In this document: positions 47,019-61,447 of the stretch, one piece after another
How positions within the stretch are numbered: the first letter of the stretch is position 1
Layout: each line of letters opens with the position of its first letter
NCBI RefSeq assembly: GCF_034347385.1
Contig: NZ_CP133777.1
Coordinates: 1,612,001-1,676,000, forward strand
From: Actimicrobium sp. CCC2.4
GTDB lineage: Bacteria > Pseudomonadota > Gammaproteobacteria > Burkholderiales > Burkholderiaceae_D
Length of the DNA stretch: 64,000 nucleotides
Reading direction: 5' to 3'
Program-made: the position numbers and the translations under genes
The notes under the pieces: model-generated
What the model was told of the DNA's origin: nothing
The model's database searches: none
The model's input: the letters and a program-made list of their open reading frames with translations, nothing else

Positions 47019-47705
47019 TTATTGTTTTATGTAGCGCAGCCAGACGCTGCCGCCCTCCTGGATTTCTGCCGAGGTCAGGGTCAGGTAGGCCGGGTTGGTC
47101 CAGGTTTCCTTGCTGACTTCGAACGAGGCCGGATGATCGCCACGGCCGTCGATCAGCGGCAAGACGAGGACACTGACTTCGTCGACCAGTCCGGCATTGA
47201 CGAAGGATCCGCTGACGTGCGGGCCGCCTTCGACGATCAGGCGCTTGGTGCCGAGTTCGTCGGCGAGGAGGGCCACGACTTTGGCGAGGTCGATGTCGGT
47301 CTTGCCGCCAAAGAGGTACGACACCTTGATCGATTGCAGGTAGGCGAGGTAATCATCGGCAACTGCTTCGGTGACTACGGCGATGACATGGGAGTCGAGT
47401 GCCTGGTTGCTTTTCCATTCGACCTTGCCGTGCGGATCAATGGCCACTGCGTAGCAGGTGGCATTTTTGTCGGCAAAGTGATGAGTGCGCGGGATAGGCT
47501 TGGTGGCAAGGCCTGCCGGATAGCCGTCGCCGTGAGCGATTTCCTGCATCGTGACGCGGCCGCAGATCCAGGCGTCGAACTTGAATTGCTTGGCGAGCGT
47601 TTCGTAAAGTGTGCCGGCGTTCTTTTTGAAGGCACGGTCCCAGCCGTCCGTGAGGGCGTGGCCATCGAGTGACGACATCATGTGACAAATGACATAAGGC
47701 TTCAT
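47019..47705 (-). CDS. RibD C-terminal/DHFR-like reductase
   Basis: A 228-residue protein, MKPYVICHMMSSLDGHALTD, with FDAWICGRVTMQEIAHGDG and KRLIVEGGPHVSGSFVNAGL, as in the reductase half of RibD. It lacks the deaminase domain and so is probably a stand-alone NADPH-dependent reductase of unknown substrate. The riboflavin pathway is not established. Confidence 0.87.
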   Translation of the reverse strand: MKPYVICHMMSSLDGHALTDGWDRAFKKNAGTLYETLAKQFKFDAWICGRVTMQEIAHGDGYPAGLATKPIPRTHHFADKNATCYAVAIDPHGKVEWKSNQALDSHVIAVVTEAVADDYLAYLQSIKVSYLFGGKTDIDLAKVVALLADELGTKRLIVEGGPHVSGSFVNAGLVDEVSVLVLPLIDGRGDHPASFEVSKETWTNPAYLTLTSAEIQEGGSVWLRYIKQ

Positions 47706-47864
47706 GCAAAACTCCTGACCGTATCTGGTGATGAATCCGTCCGGATGGGCGCGCGCGGCATGATTAGCGTAAGGCCATCACGGTGCGATTCCGGGAAGAA
47801 CGAAATCCATCTTACCGGTTTTAAAAGATACTGGCTCGGTGGCGTTTTCTCATCGGGGGCTGTG

Positions 47865-48488
47865 TCAATACCCGATATAACGGCCCGGGCGATGCCAGGC
47901 GATCACCATTGCACTCATCGAAAATGCGCTCAGCGCCGACCACGCCAGCCGGTCCGGTGCGATCACCGTCGTCGAGACCAGCAAGATGCCGACGTCAATG
48001 ATGATCTGGCTGCGGCCGGCATTGATGCCGCGCTTTTTTTGCAGCCACAGCGTGATGACACCGGTGCCACCGACGCCGGCACCATGGCGGGCGAGGGCGA
48101 GAATACCCATTCCGCACAGAGTGCCTCCGGCCAAAGCCGCGAAGGCCGGATTGATGAAATCGATGTGCAGAGCTTTAGGCATCAGCGTCATCAGGCAGGT
48201 AACGCCGAGATTGACCGCAATCGTCTTCAGGGCAAATTGCCATCCCATTGCAAAATAGGCAAAGACGAAGAACGGGATATTGACCAAGGTAAAAATAAGT
48301 CCGACGGGAAGCGGAAAGACGTAGGAAGCCAGTAGCGCGATGCCGGCGATGCCGCCGGTGACGAGGCCGGCGGTTTTTAGTAGCAGCAAACCGATGACGA
48401 TGAAGGTTAAGCCGATGATGAGTGCGTAGACGTCTTCTGTCAGGCTGTGCGGATGTCCGCCCGGAGGCGGAATAGTCAACTTGCTCAT
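47865..48488 (-). CDS. YitT family membrane protein
   Basis: A 207-residue protein with five or six hydrophobic helices, including YALIIGLTFIVIGLLLLKTA, GGIAGIALLASYVFPLPVGL and AGVGGTGVITLWLQKKRGIN, which match YitT/DUF161 proteins. The function is unknown. The start at 48488 avoids overlap with ilvE, whose stop is 5 bases upstream. Confidence 0.88.
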   Translation of the reverse strand: MSKLTIPPPGGHPHSLTEDVYALIIGLTFIVIGLLLLKTAGLVTGGIAGIALLASYVFPLPVGLIFTLVNIPFFVFAYFAMGWQFALKTIAVNLGVTCLMTLMPKALHIDFINPAFAALAGGTLCGMGILALARHGAGVGGTGVITLWLQKKRGINAGRSQIIIDVGILLVSTTVIAPDRLAWSALSAFSMSAMVIAWHRPGRYIGY

Positions 48489-48493
48489 GCTGT

Positions 48494-49585
48494 TCACGTC
48501 AGGTGATGCACCCATGACTCGGTATCTTCAAGGCGACCGCGTTGTATGCCGGTTAGCAGATCGCGGATGCGTGTCGTCACGGGGCCGACGGCACCGTCTG
48601 CGATAACGAGTTCGCCGCCTACATGGCGAATCCGGCCGACTCCGGCAATTACCGCTGCCGTGCCACAAGCGAAAACTTCACGCAATTGGCCGCTAGCGAT
48701 ATCGGCGCACCACTGATCGAAGCTGTATGGACGTTCTTCCACTGTCATACCTTCGCGCCGTGCCAGATCGATTACCGAACTACGCGTGATCCCGGGCAGG
48801 ATCGTGCCGCTTAATGGCGGGGTAACGAGCGTGCCGTCTGCCATGCAGAAAAAGACATTCATGCCACCCAGTTCCTCGACCCAGCGATGTTCGACTGCAT
48901 CAAGGAACACTACCTGATCGCAACCGTTGGCCGTGGCCTGGGACTGCGCCAGCAAACTAGCTGCATAGTTGCCGCCGCACTTAGCTGCGCCAGTGCCGCC
49001 TGGTGCCGCGCGGGTATATTCATCGGATACCCAGACGGTGACGGCAGAGTCGCCATTTTTGAAGTAGGGACCAACGGGTGAGGCGATTACGCAGAAAATA
49101 TATTCGAGTGATGGGCGCACGCCAAGAAAGGTTTCCGAGCCAAACATGAACGGACGCAAATACAAGCTCCCGTCTCCTTCCGGTACCCAGTGCTTGTCAA
49201 TCTTGACCAAGGCTTCGACGGCAGCCAGGAACAGGCTGTCCGGTACGGGCGTCATTGCCATGCGCGCAGCGGAGCGCTGGAATCGATGTGCATTTTCTAG
49301 TGGACGGAACATCAGTATGTCGCCGTCGGCACCACGGTAGGCTTTCATGCCTTCAAAAATCTGTTGTGCGTAGTGAAGGGCGGCACACGCCGGATCAAGC
49401 AAAAACGGCTTTCTGGACTCGACCATCGCATCGTGCCAGCCCTTTGCTTCGTTCCAGCGCACGGTGACCATATGGTCAGTGAAGACGCGGCCGAAGCCGG
49501 GGTTGGCCAGCAGGGCGGTAACTTCCGCAGTGGTAGCTAGGCGCGGATGGGTTTCCTGAGTGAACAGCCATTCTGTATTCGTCAT
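48494..49585 (-). CDS. ilvE: Branched-chain amino acid aminotransferase
   Basis: A 363-residue class IV PLP transaminase of the longer BCAT type, MTNTEWLFTQETHPRL. The PLP Lys is in TGAAKCGGNYAASLLAQ, and other signatures are HYAQQIFEGMKAYRGADG and LSGTILPGITRSSVIDLA. It makes or degrades valine, leucine and isoleucine. An in-frame upstream extension to 49768 is unlikely since it would run into the rRNA promoter region. Confidence 0.95.
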   Translation of the reverse strand: MTNTEWLFTQETHPRLATTAEVTALLANPGFGRVFTDHMVTVRWNEAKGWHDAMVESRKPFLLDPACAALHYAQQIFEGMKAYRGADGDILMFRPLENAHRFQRSAARMAMTPVPDSLFLAAVEALVKIDKHWVPEGDGSLYLRPFMFGSETFLGVRPSLEYIFCVIASPVGPYFKNGDSAVTVWVSDEYTRAAPGGTGAAKCGGNYAASLLAQSQATANGCDQVVFLDAVEHRWVEELGGMNVFFCMADGTLVTPPLSGTILPGITRSSVIDLARREGMTVEERPYSFDQWCADIASGQLREVFACGTAAVIAGVGRIRHVGGELVIADGAVGPVTTRIRDLLTGIQRGRLEDTESWVHHLT

Positions 49586-50092
49586 CGTCTTTTTCAATGC
49601 AAAAGTGGAAGCAGGAATTATGCGCTTTGAGATCGTTGCCACCAACTGGCAGTAATCTTTTTTCGCAATTAATTTATCGGAAATTGTCTGGCATCGGCGG
49701 TATCTTCCCGTCGCGCCAAGCGAGTCGAAAATATCATGTCGCAAACACTTGCGCTGAGGCTTCGACATAGCTATAGTTCGCCTCCTGTTTCAGCGACATC
49801 GAAGCGCAGACAAACAAAACGCTTTGTCAGCAGCACACAAGACGGCACGGTCGGTGAGGGTAATCGAAGTGTTGTGGATGGTGCGGTAAGTTCTTTAACA
49901 ATTAACAGTTGATAAGTGTGGGCACTTGGTGGAAGTGCACTGTGGTGACTTAGGTTGCTACGGAGTCTTTACATATAAGCAAGTGCTCACGAAGAAATAT
50001 AGGAAAGATTGAAAGATTGATCCTGTCAGTATTTTGAGTGAGCGACCGGTCAGCGATGACCATGTCCGAGAGGACATAAAACACAGAGATTA
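49586..50092 (+). promoter_or_regulatory. rRNA operon control and leader region
   Basis: A candidate promoter has TTGCGC at 49749-49754, a 17-base spacer and TATAGT at 49772-49777. A boxA-like antiterminator TTCTTTAACAATTA lies at 49891-49904. Bases 49903-49925 pair with 51647-51669 after the 16S gene to form the RNase III processing stem. No protein gene is supported here. Confidence 0.7.
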
Positions 50093-51627
<1,535 letters not shown>

Positions 51628-51646
51628 GAGCATGCGCGGAAGCCCT

Positions 51647-51669
51647 GTGTCCACACTTATCAGCTGTTA
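51647..51669 (+). other. 3' half of the 16S precursor processing stem
   Basis: These 23 bases are complementary to 49903-49925 in the leader, with only two G-U pairs, giving the stem cut by RNase III to release pre-16S. Confidence 0.8.
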
Positions 51670-51769
51670 GTCGAGAGAAGAACAGCAAGCAGTAAAAACA
51701 AGCAAGCGATGACAAGGAAGTGCACGAGAGTGTGGTGATATGTCGTGGTGAAGTGGCGCGGGTTCAAGC

Positions 51770-51846
51770 GGGTCTGTAGCTCAGTTGGTTAGAGCACCGT
51801 GTTGATAACGCGGGGGTCGTTGGTTCGAGCCCAACCAGACCCACCA
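51770..51846 (+). tRNA. tRNA-Ile (anticodon GAT)
   Basis: The acceptor GGGTCTG pairs with CAGACCC, the anticodon loop holds GAT (GTTGATAAC), and CCA is encoded. It is the usual first spacer tRNA of the rRNA operon. Confidence 0.98.
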
Positions 51847-51899
51847 AGACAGAGTAGGGTGGTAAGCAGCAAGTAGTTAAGCAGTCAGTGAAACACCTG

Positions 51900-51975
51900 G
51901 GGGGTTTAGCTCAGCTGGGAGAGCACCTGCTTTGCAAGCAGGGGGTCGTCGGTTCGATCCCGTCAACCTCCACCA
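51900..51975 (+). tRNA. tRNA-Ala (anticodon TGC)
   Basis: The acceptor GGGGGTT pairs with AACCTCC (one G-U), the anticodon loop TTTGCAA carries TGC, and CCA is encoded. It is the second spacer tRNA. Confidence 0.97.
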
Positions 51976-52340
51976 GAGAACGATGAATAAATGCAGTGAA
52001 GTAAAAATGCAAACCTAAGCAGCGTCATTCGCGAAGCGAATGACAAGGTATTAGGTTTGGTTTTTTATAACAAGAAACCATGAGCTGTTCGCTCTTTAAC
52101 AATTTGGAAGAAGTAAAGATTTATCAGTGTCGATGAGACTCGTGAAAGCGAGAATTAAAGGCGCTGGTGGGTAGTGATTGTAATCAACAAACATGGATTC
52201 AACATGCTTGCATCTAGCTGGGCTACGCAAGTAGCTACAAAGGTGCAAGTGCATACGTAGTACTCAGTTGTTCTAACCGTCTTTGTGTCACCGGTGCATT
52301 TCGAAAGAAAGACGCTGGTGGTACAGAGGTCAACGTTATA
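51976..52340 (+). promoter_or_regulatory. Internal transcribed spacer with second boxA
   Basis: These 365 bases hold a boxA-like GCTCTTTAACAATTTGG at about 52091-52107, ahead of the 23S gene. Bases 52330-52348 pair with 55219-55237 to form the 23S processing stem. No protein gene is supported. Confidence 0.7.
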
Positions 52341-55228
<2,888 letters not shown>

Positions 55229-55404
55229 TAACCTTGATGGGTTAGAGACGACGAGTATGGCGTATGCGATTGTTGATGCATCACGCCCGCTAACTGCACA
55301 CTGAAGATGATTTCAAGGTGTGTGTTGTACTTCTTTACTTCTTCCGAATTGCGTCCCCTGAGGGAGCCAGATCAACGGCCCCCACAGAGGATTCTACAAG
55401 TTAA

Positions 55405-55518
55405 GCCTGATGACCATAGCGCGTCGGTACCACCCCTTCCCATCCCGAACAGGACCGTGAAACGACGTTGCGCCGATGATAGTGCGTCAACACGTGTGAA
55501 AGTAGGTCATCGTCAGGC
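55405..55518 (+). rRNA. rrf: 5S ribosomal RNA
   Basis: GCCTGATGACCATAGC opens and CGTCAGGC closes the outer helix, with CATCCCGAACAGGACCGTGA and GCGCCGATGATAGTGCG typical of betaproteobacterial 5S. It ends 22 bases before the operon terminator. Confidence 0.95.
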
Positions 55519-55540
55519 TCAGTTACATGCAGCAAACAAG

Positions 55541-55567
55541 AAGGCCCTTCGAAAGAAGGGCCTTTTT
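55541..55567 (+). terminator. rRNA operon terminator
   Basis: AAGGCCCTTC and GAAGGGCCTT form a 10-bp GC-rich stem with a GAAA tetraloop, followed by TTTTT. Confidence 0.93.
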
Positions 55568-55642
55568 GCGTTGGCGCGGCAGAAAAAAGCGAAGGGAAGT
55601 TGTTGATCTTTCGTTGCATCGGTCGCTATCTGGAATTGCAGT

Positions 55643-56920
55643 CTATCGACATGCCATCCAATCCACCATCGAAGGCCTGCCTCGCAAATCCAAGGTCGCG
55701 GTTGCTGCCGGCGTACGTGAAATCACTTTGCCCGCCTGGATTACCACAAGACGGGTTGCGCGCAAGCGAATCGCTTCCACGCTATCACGCGCTTGCAGCA
55801 CCACCATGTCGGCCTTGCATCCAACGGCAATGCCGTAGCCTTCCAAACCAAGTATGTGCGCCGGCGCAGTAGTCACTGCCTCGAAGCACGCCCGCATCGC
55901 ATCTTGCCCGGTCATCTGCGCAACATGCAATCCCATCTGCGCTACCTCCAGCATGTCGGCGCTGCCGAGCGGATACCATGGATCCATCACGCAATCATGA
56001 CCGAACGCGACAGTGATACCTGCCGCCATCAGCTCCGGAACACGCGTCATGCCACGGCGTTTGGGATAGGTATCGTGACGACCCTGCAGCGTGATGTTGA
56101 TCAGCGGATTGGCGATCGCGGTGACGCCGGCTTCATGGATCAGCGGAATCAGTTTCGAGACGTAATAATTGTCCATCGAATGCATCGACGTCAGATGCGA
56201 GCCGTTCACCCGACCCTGCAAGCCGAGGCGCTGCGTATGAAATGCCAAGGTCTCGATATGCCGTGACATCGGATCGTCCGATTCATCGCAGTGCATGTCG
56301 ACACGCAGGCCGCGTTCCGCCGCGAGTTCACACAGGATGCGAACGGATTCTGCACCGTCGCTCATCGTGCGTTCGAAATGCGGAATGCCACCCACCACAT
56401 CGACGCCCATATCGAGTGCTCGGGTCAGCTTGGCCAGCACGCCAGGCGCGCGCAACACACCATCCTGCGGAAACGCGACCAGCTGCAGGTCGAGATAAGG
56501 TTTCACTTTTTCGCGAACATGCAGCAGCGCTTCCACCGCTAGCAATCGCGGATCGCATACATCGACATGCGACCGGATTGCCAGTAATCCCTTGGCCACC
56601 GCCCAGTCGCAATAAGCAAGCGCACGTTCGACCAGCATCTCCTGTGTCAGCAGCGGCTTAAGTTCTCCCCACAGCGCGATGCCCTCGAGCAGCGTGCCCG
56701 ACTCGTTCACGCGCGGCAGGCCATACGATAAGGTCGAATCCATATGAAAGTGAGCATCGACAAATGGTGCCGTGACGAGCTGGCCTTCCACGTCGATGAG
56801 GCTGTCTGCGGTCGCCGCGAGATGCGGCGTGACAGCAATGATGCGACCGGCTTCGATGCCAACATCGATTCCGGTGCGACCATCGGCCAAGGTACAGTTG
56901 CGCAGAATCAGGTCCAGCAT
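55643..56920 (-). CDS. codA: Amidohydrolase, cytosine deaminase-like
   Basis: A 425-residue TIM-barrel amidohydrolase. Metal ligands are in FVDAHFHMDSTL (HxH-like), VDMHCDESDDPMSRH, NGSHLTSMHSMDNY and VAFGHDCVMDPWYPLGSAD. The pattern fits CodA-type cytosine deaminases and close relatives acting on creatinine or isoguanine. Zinc or iron hydrolytic deamination is expected, but the exact base is not fixed by the sequence. It runs towards the rRNA operon terminator. Confidence 0.82.
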   Translation of the reverse strand: MLDLILRNCTLADGRTGIDVGIEAGRIIAVTPHLAATADSLIDVEGQLVTAPFVDAHFHMDSTLSYGLPRVNESGTLLEGIALWGELKPLLTQEMLVERALAYCDWAVAKGLLAIRSHVDVCDPRLLAVEALLHVREKVKPYLDLQLVAFPQDGVLRAPGVLAKLTRALDMGVDVVGGIPHFERTMSDGAESVRILCELAAERGLRVDMHCDESDDPMSRHIETLAFHTQRLGLQGRVNGSHLTSMHSMDNYYVSKLIPLIHEAGVTAIANPLINITLQGRHDTYPKRRGMTRVPELMAAGITVAFGHDCVMDPWYPLGSADMLEVAQMGLHVAQMTGQDAMRACFEAVTTAPAHILGLEGYGIAVGCKADMVVLQARDSVEAIRLRATRLVVIQAGKVISRTPAATATLDLRGRPSMVDWMACR

Positions 56921-57022
56921 CGGAGACCTCCCGGAGAGTCGATAGTGCGACCGATGCTAATCGACGGGAGGCTGAACGGCAAGCCGCCCGTCACGGCAGC
57001 ACTCCGGGCACTTCTCCTTACA

Positions 57023-58255
57023 TCAAATCAAGGTAAGAGCCAACGCCGTGAGCCGTTCTGCATACGCCGTTTCATCAAGCTGCCGTTTTGCCACGCCGCT
57101 ATCGAAAGCAGCCGTCGCAATCTTTGGCGTCACACTGGTCAGCAAGCGCGGATCCAGCAGCGTCGGCACGATGTATTCAGTACCGAAGTGGCTGTCGCTT
57201 TGCGCCATCCCTGCCAGTGCGACTACGCAGGCGCGTTTCATGTCCTGATTGATGGTGCTCGCACCTGAGTCAAGTGCAGCACGGAACAAGTAGGGAAAGC
57301 ACAGCGCGTTGTTGATCTGGTTCGGATAATCCGAACGGCCGGTGGCGATGATTGCGTCCGGTGCGACTTCGCGGATCAGTTCCGGCCGCAGTTCCGGTTC
57401 CGGATTGGCGAGTGCAAAGATGATCGGCTTGGCGGCCATCGCGCGCACATCCTGTTGCGTGAGCAAACCGGGACCGGACAAACCGAGAAACACGTCTGCA
57501 CCTTCAATAACCTGCGACAACGTGGTCGCGATCGTGTCCTGCGCCCAAAGCTGTTTTTCGGTAGTCAGCGTGCGGCTGGTCGAGATCACGCCGCGGCTGT
57601 CACAGACAATCACGTTTTTGCGCTGCACACCGATATCGACGAGCATATCAAGGCAAGCCATCGCGGCCGCACCTGCACCGGAACAGACAACCTTGACGTC
57701 GCTGATCACGCGTCCGGTCAGTGCCAGCGCATTGAGCAAACCAGCGCCGACAACAATGGCGGTGCCATGCTGGTCGTCATGAAAGACCGGGATCGACAGG
57801 CGTTCCCGCAACTTGCGCTCGACATAAAAACACTCGGGAGCCTTGATGTCTTCGAGGTTGATGCCGCCGAAGGTCGGGTGCAAGGCAGCAATGATCTCGA
57901 CCAGTTTTTCGGGATCCGTCTCATCGATTTCAATGTCGAAGGCATCGACGCCGGCGAATTTCTTGAACAGCACGGCTTTGCCTTCCATCACTGGTTTGCT
58001 GGCCAGAGCACCGATGTTGCCCAGGCCAAGTACGGCGGTACCGTTGGTGATGACGGCGACCAGGTTGCCCTTGGCGGTGTACTCGTAGGCCTTGGCTGGT
58101 TCCTTCTGGATTGCGAGGCAGGGTGCGGCAACGCCAGGAGAATAAGCCAGCGCCAGATCAGCGGAACTGGTAACCGCCTTGGTGACCTGAATGGCAATTT
58201 TGCCGGGTTGACCGAGGGCGTGATAAGCGAGGGCTTGGTGTTCGATAGTGGGCAT
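57023..58255 (-). CDS. NAD(P)-dependent malic enzyme, short form
   Basis: A 410-residue malic enzyme converting malate to pyruvate. The N-terminus has [20 protein letters not shown], the active-site region [36 protein letters not shown], and the cofactor site [20 protein letters not shown]. It lacks the C-terminal phosphotransacetylase-like domain of E. coli MaeB and resembles the short YtsJ type. It is 5 bases downstream of aroQ and probably co-transcribed with it. Confidence 0.93.
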   Translation of the reverse strand: MPTIEHQALAYHALGQPGKIAIQVTKAVTSSADLALAYSPGVAAPCLAIQKEPAKAYEYTAKGNLVAVITNGTAVLGLGNIGALASKPVMEGKAVLFKKFAGVDAFDIEIDETDPEKLVEIIAALHPTFGGINLEDIKAPECFYVERKLRERLSIPVFHDDQHGTAIVVGAGLLNALALTGRVISDVKVVCSGAGAAAMACLDMLVDIGVQRKNVIVCDSRGVISTSRTLTTEKQLWAQDTIATTLSQVIEGADVFLGLSGPGLLTQQDVRAMAAKPIIFALANPEPELRPELIREVAPDAIIATGRSDYPNQINNALCFPYLFRAALDSGASTINQDMKRACVVALAGMAQSDSHFGTEYIVPTLLDPRLLTSVTPKIATAAFDSGVAKRQLDETAYAERLTALALTLI

Positions 58256-58260
58256 CTGTT

Positions 58261-58710
58261 TCAGGTTTTCTGTAAGGTTTTTGCTGCCGAGACGGCAGCT
58301 CGAAGGGCAAGGAGGTAACTGTCAACGCCAAAGCCGGCAATCTGGCCTTTGACGATATCGGCGAAGACCGAGGTGTGGCGGAATACTTCGCGTGCGTGAA
58401 TGTTCGACATGTGCACTTCAACAATGGGCACAGTCAGAATGGCGAGGGCATCACGGATGCCGTAGCTGTAATGGGTCCAGGCACCGGCATTGATCAGAAC
58501 TGCATCGACACCATCGGCATAGCCTTGATGGATACGATCGCACATCGCGCCTTCACAATTGGTCTGGAAGCTGGTCACCGCGACGCCGAGCTCGTGGCCA
58601 AGGTCGTGCAGTTGCTGGTCGATGTCGGCCAGTGTGACGGTGCCGTACTGCAGCGGATCACGCTTGCCGAACATGTTGTGGTTGATACCGTGCAGCATCA
58701 GGATGTTCAT
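58261..58710 (-). CDS. aroQ: Type II 3-dehydroquinate dehydratase, divergent form
   Basis: A 149-residue protein from MNILMLHGINHNMFGKRDPL. It keeps the Tyr in DPLQYGT, NCEGAMCDRIHQ, THYSYGIRDAL and EVHMSNIHAREVFRHTSVF, so the catalytic Tyr, Arg, His and Glu are present. The usual INPGAYTH reads INAGAWTH and the first motif is unusual (GINHNMFGKRDP), indicating a divergent paralogue that may serve quinate or shikimate catabolism. It is translated just ahead of the malic enzyme gene. Confidence 0.88.
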   Translation of the reverse strand: MNILMLHGINHNMFGKRDPLQYGTVTLADIDQQLHDLGHELGVAVTSFQTNCEGAMCDRIHQGYADGVDAVLINAGAWTHYSYGIRDALAILTVPIVEVHMSNIHAREVFRHTSVFADIVKGQIAGFGVDSYLLALRAAVSAAKTLQKT

Positions 58711-58933
58711 GGTCGCTTTGCCGGAAAAGAGGAATCGGGAACGTGATTTTACCCGCGCCCGGCCCGGCACATGTGGCTAGCAGTGATCCGTGGTGATCAG
58801 AGAGCTACTCTGTGGTGTGATACCGCAGAGTAGCCAGCGCCGTCGGCATGCTTCTCGCACAGGTAATGCTGTCACTGACGCGGCCTCATACCGTACCTCG
58901 GTGCAGGTTTTCCATTCGCCGAATTACACCGAA

Positions 58934-59284
58934 CTACGCCGAAAACGACGAGCCGCAACCGCAGGTGGATGTGGCCCCCGGATTCTTGATCACGAACTGC
59001 GCACCCTCCAGATCATCCTTGTAATCGATTTCAGCACCGACCAGGTACTGATAGCTCATGGAATCGATCAGCAATTGCACGCCATTTTTTTCCATGGTGG
59101 TGTCGTCTTCATTGGCGACTTCGTCAAACGTAAAACCGTACTGGAAGCCGGAACAGCCTCCGCCCTGCACGAAGACGCGCAGCTTCAGTTCGGGGTTGCC
59201 CTCTTCCTCGATCAACTGGGCGACCTTGGCGGCGGCGTTGTCGGTGAACAGGATGGGGGCGGGCATTTCCGTGGTGGCATTCAT
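58934..59284 (-). CDS. erpA: Iron-sulfur cluster insertion protein ErpA
   Basis: The 116-residue A-type carrier has the three cluster cysteines in [11 protein letters not shown] and CGCGSSFSA. It carries Fe-S clusters to apoproteins. The ATG at 59284 has TGGAG seven bases upstream. It lies 73 bases after lipA on the same strand. Confidence 0.95.
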   Translation of the reverse strand: MNATTEMPAPILFTDNAAAKVAQLIEEEGNPELKLRVFVQGGGCSGFQYGFTFDEVANEDDTTMEKNGVQLLIDSMSYQYLVGAEIDYKDDLEGAQFVIKNPGATSTCGCGSSFSA

Positions 59285-59357
59285 GGTGGACTCCAATAAG
59301 TATGACGATCAAATAATAGGGTGCTAGGTATTCAGATACGCGACATGCCCGGAAAGA

Positions 59358-60344
59358 TCAGACCAGTCCCGCGCCGGCCGCCTGCAGATCCGCGTGGTAG
59401 GAACTGCGCACCATCGGACCGGACGAGACATTGGCAAAGCCCATTTTCTCGGCCTCTTGCTGGTACATCACGAATCTATCCGGATGTACGTAACGCTGCA
59501 CTGCCAGATGACCGCCGGACGGTTGCAGATACTGGCCGATGGTCAGCATGTCCACGCCATGTGCGCGCAACTCGCGCAAAACCTCCAGGATTTCATCATC
59601 GGTCTCGCCCAGCCCGACCATCAGGCCGGACTTGGTCGGAATCGCAGGATGCATTGCCTTGAAATTTTTCAGCAGGTTCAGCGAATTCTGGAAATCGGCA
59701 CCGGGGCGCGCTTCCTTGTACAGGCGCGGCACGGTCTCGATATTGTGGTTTAACACATCGGGCGGTGCGGCGCCGAGGATGTCCAGTGCCAGTTCAAGCC
59801 GGCCACCAAAATCAGGCGTCAGGATTTCGATGCGGGTGGCCGGTGCCGCCGCACGGATCCGGCGAATGCAGTCAACAAAATGGCTGGCCCCGCCGTCCGG
59901 CAAATCATCGCGGTCGACCGAAGTGAGCACCACATAGCTGAGCTTCATCAGCGCGATGGTGCGAGCCAGCCGGGCCGGTTCGTCGACATCGAGTGCATCG
60001 GGCCGCCCGGTGCTGACATTACAAAAGCGGCAGCGGCGCGTGCACTTGTCGCCCATGATCATGAAGGTGGCCGTGCCTTTGCTCCAGCATTCGCCGATGT
60101 TCGGGCAGGACGCTTCTTCGCAGACCGTCACCAGCTGATTCGCATGGACGATGTCCTTGGTCTCGCTGAAACGACCCGATGACGCGACCTTGACCCGGAT
60201 CCAGTTCGGCTTTGGCAGCCGGTCCGACGGCAGTGTCGCGTCACGCTTGGTTTTGAGTGTGCCGCGTTGCTGATCGGGCCGGTCGCCAGTTGGCACCGGC
60301 AGGATAGATACGACATTTCTGAAAGTGATGGTTTCCACGGTCAT
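59358..60344 (-). CDS. lipA: Lipoyl synthase
   Basis: A 328-residue radical-SAM enzyme that inserts two sulfurs into octanoyl chains. The auxiliary cluster is [13 protein letters not shown], the radical-SAM cluster is [13 protein letters not shown], and the C-terminal RSSYHAD provides the Ser ligand. AGGAGAG precedes the ATG at 60344. It sits between nfu and erpA, not with lipB, an uncommon arrangement that links it to its Fe-S supply. Confidence 0.96.
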   Translation of the reverse strand: MTVETITFRNVVSILPVPTGDRPDQQRGTLKTKRDATLPSDRLPKPNWIRVKVASSGRFSETKDIVHANQLVTVCEEASCPNIGECWSKGTATFMIMGDKCTRRCRFCNVSTGRPDALDVDEPARLARTIALMKLSYVVLTSVDRDDLPDGGASHFVDCIRRIRAAAPATRIEILTPDFGGRLELALDILGAAPPDVLNHNIETVPRLYKEARPGADFQNSLNLLKNFKAMHPAIPTKSGLMVGLGETDDEILEVLRELRAHGVDMLTIGQYLQPSGGHLAVQRYVHPDRFVMYQQEAEKMGFANVSSGPMVRSSYHADLQAAGAGLV

Positions 60345-60367
60345 GGCAAAACTCTCCTGATGAGTGA

Positions 60368-60928
60368 CTAAACAGCCTGCACGGCAATGTCCGGCTCGAT
60401 CGAGCGCAACAGGTTTTCGATACTCGCGAGCGTGCCGCCGATCGAACTCGGGCAGGTACCGCACGCGCCCTGGTAGTGGATGCTCAGCGTATCGCCCGAC
60501 AGCCCCAGCACATGCAGGTCACCGCCATCGGCCTGCAGCGCCGGACGGATCTGCAGATCGAGCAAGTCAGTCATCCGCGCAAAGCGGTCCTGCTCGTCTT
60601 CGCTCATGTCGTGCACGGCAAGCCGGGCCGCCGAGACCAGCTCCGCCGATTGCGCCGCCGCCGCCGGTGCCGCGCGCAAGGGCACGGCAATCAGGCGCAC
60701 CAGCGCCGGCCAGTCGGCCTCGCCATCCTGCGTCACGGTCAGCCAGCGATCGGTATAAAACACATTGGTCACGTGATCGAGCGCAAACAGCGCAGTGGCC
60801 AGCGGATCATCGGCGGCTTGTGCCGGGTTGTCGTACGCATGCGCGACGCCCCAGCTCAAGGGTTCATGCAGCGTGAACTTCACGGCATTCGGATTCGGGG
60901 TGTCATCAATTTCAGCAATTTTTGGCAT
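60368..60928 (-). CDS. Nfu-type Fe-S scaffold/carrier
   Basis: A 186-residue protein with the Nfu N-terminal domain ([20 protein letters not shown], residues 1-90) and a C-terminal NifU-like domain with the cluster cysteines in [15 protein letters not shown]. It carries clusters, notably to LipA in studied organisms. It is 23 bases upstream of the lipA start. Confidence 0.92.
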   Translation of the reverse strand: MPKIAEIDDTPNPNAVKFTLHEPLSWGVAHAYDNPAQAADDPLATALFALDHVTNVFYTDRWLTVTQDGEADWPALVRLIAVPLRAAPAAAAQSAELVSAARLAVHDMSEDEQDRFARMTDLLDLQIRPALQADGGDLHVLGLSGDTLSIHYQGACGTCPSSIGGTLASIENLLRSIEPDIAVQAV

Positions 60929-60961
60929 GTGGACTCCCTGTAAAAAAGAGGATGGATGCCA

Positions 60962-61447
60962 TCACGCGTCACCGATCATGACGTGCATCGGGTCCTGGTC
61001 GGCTTCAGTCGACGGACCGTCGATGGCATGGATGGCCGCGTGCAAGGTATGCCACGGCAGGATCGCGCACTTCACGCGGACCGGCAGGTCGGCGATGCCG
61101 GCAAAGACTTTCAGCCGGCCCAACTGGTGCTCGCTGTTCATGTCGAGTTTGCCGGTCGTCATCGCGACAAATTCACGGATCAATAGCTCGGCATCGGCCT
61201 GGGATTTTCCCTTGACAGCAACCGTCATCATCGACGCCGATGACTTGCAGATCGCGCAGGCTTCGCCTTCAAAGCCAACCTGCTCGATCGTCGTTCCCTG
61301 CATCACCAGGCTGACCTCGATATGGTCGCCGCACAGCGGATTGTGGCCGGCCGCGTGATGCGTGGCAGCCGCCAGCGCGCCAAAATTGCGCGGCTTGCGA
61401 TTGTGTTCAAGGATCATTTCCTGATAGAGCGCTCTCGGATCAGCCAT
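60962..61447 (-). CDS. sufU: SufU-like Fe-S assembly protein
   Basis: A 161-residue protein with the cysteines in HNPLCGDHIEVSLV, GEACAICKSSASMM and RVKCAILPWHTL, matching the SufU zinc and sulfur acceptor site. It takes sulfur from SufS. Its ATG overlaps the sufS stop codon by one base. Confidence 0.93.
   Translation of the reverse strand: MADPRALYQEMILEHNRKPRNFGALAAATHHAAGHNPLCGDHIEVSLVMQGTTIEQVGFEGEACAICKSSASMMTVAVKGKSQADAELLIREFVAMTTGKLDMNSEHQLGRLKVFAGIADLPVRVKCAILPWHTLHAAIHAIDGPSTEADQDPMHVMIGDA

Noticed and set aside
57023-58255. Malic enzyme as a truncated MaeB
   Set aside because: The short form of about 400 residues is a normal YtsJ-type enzyme, so no truncation is implied.
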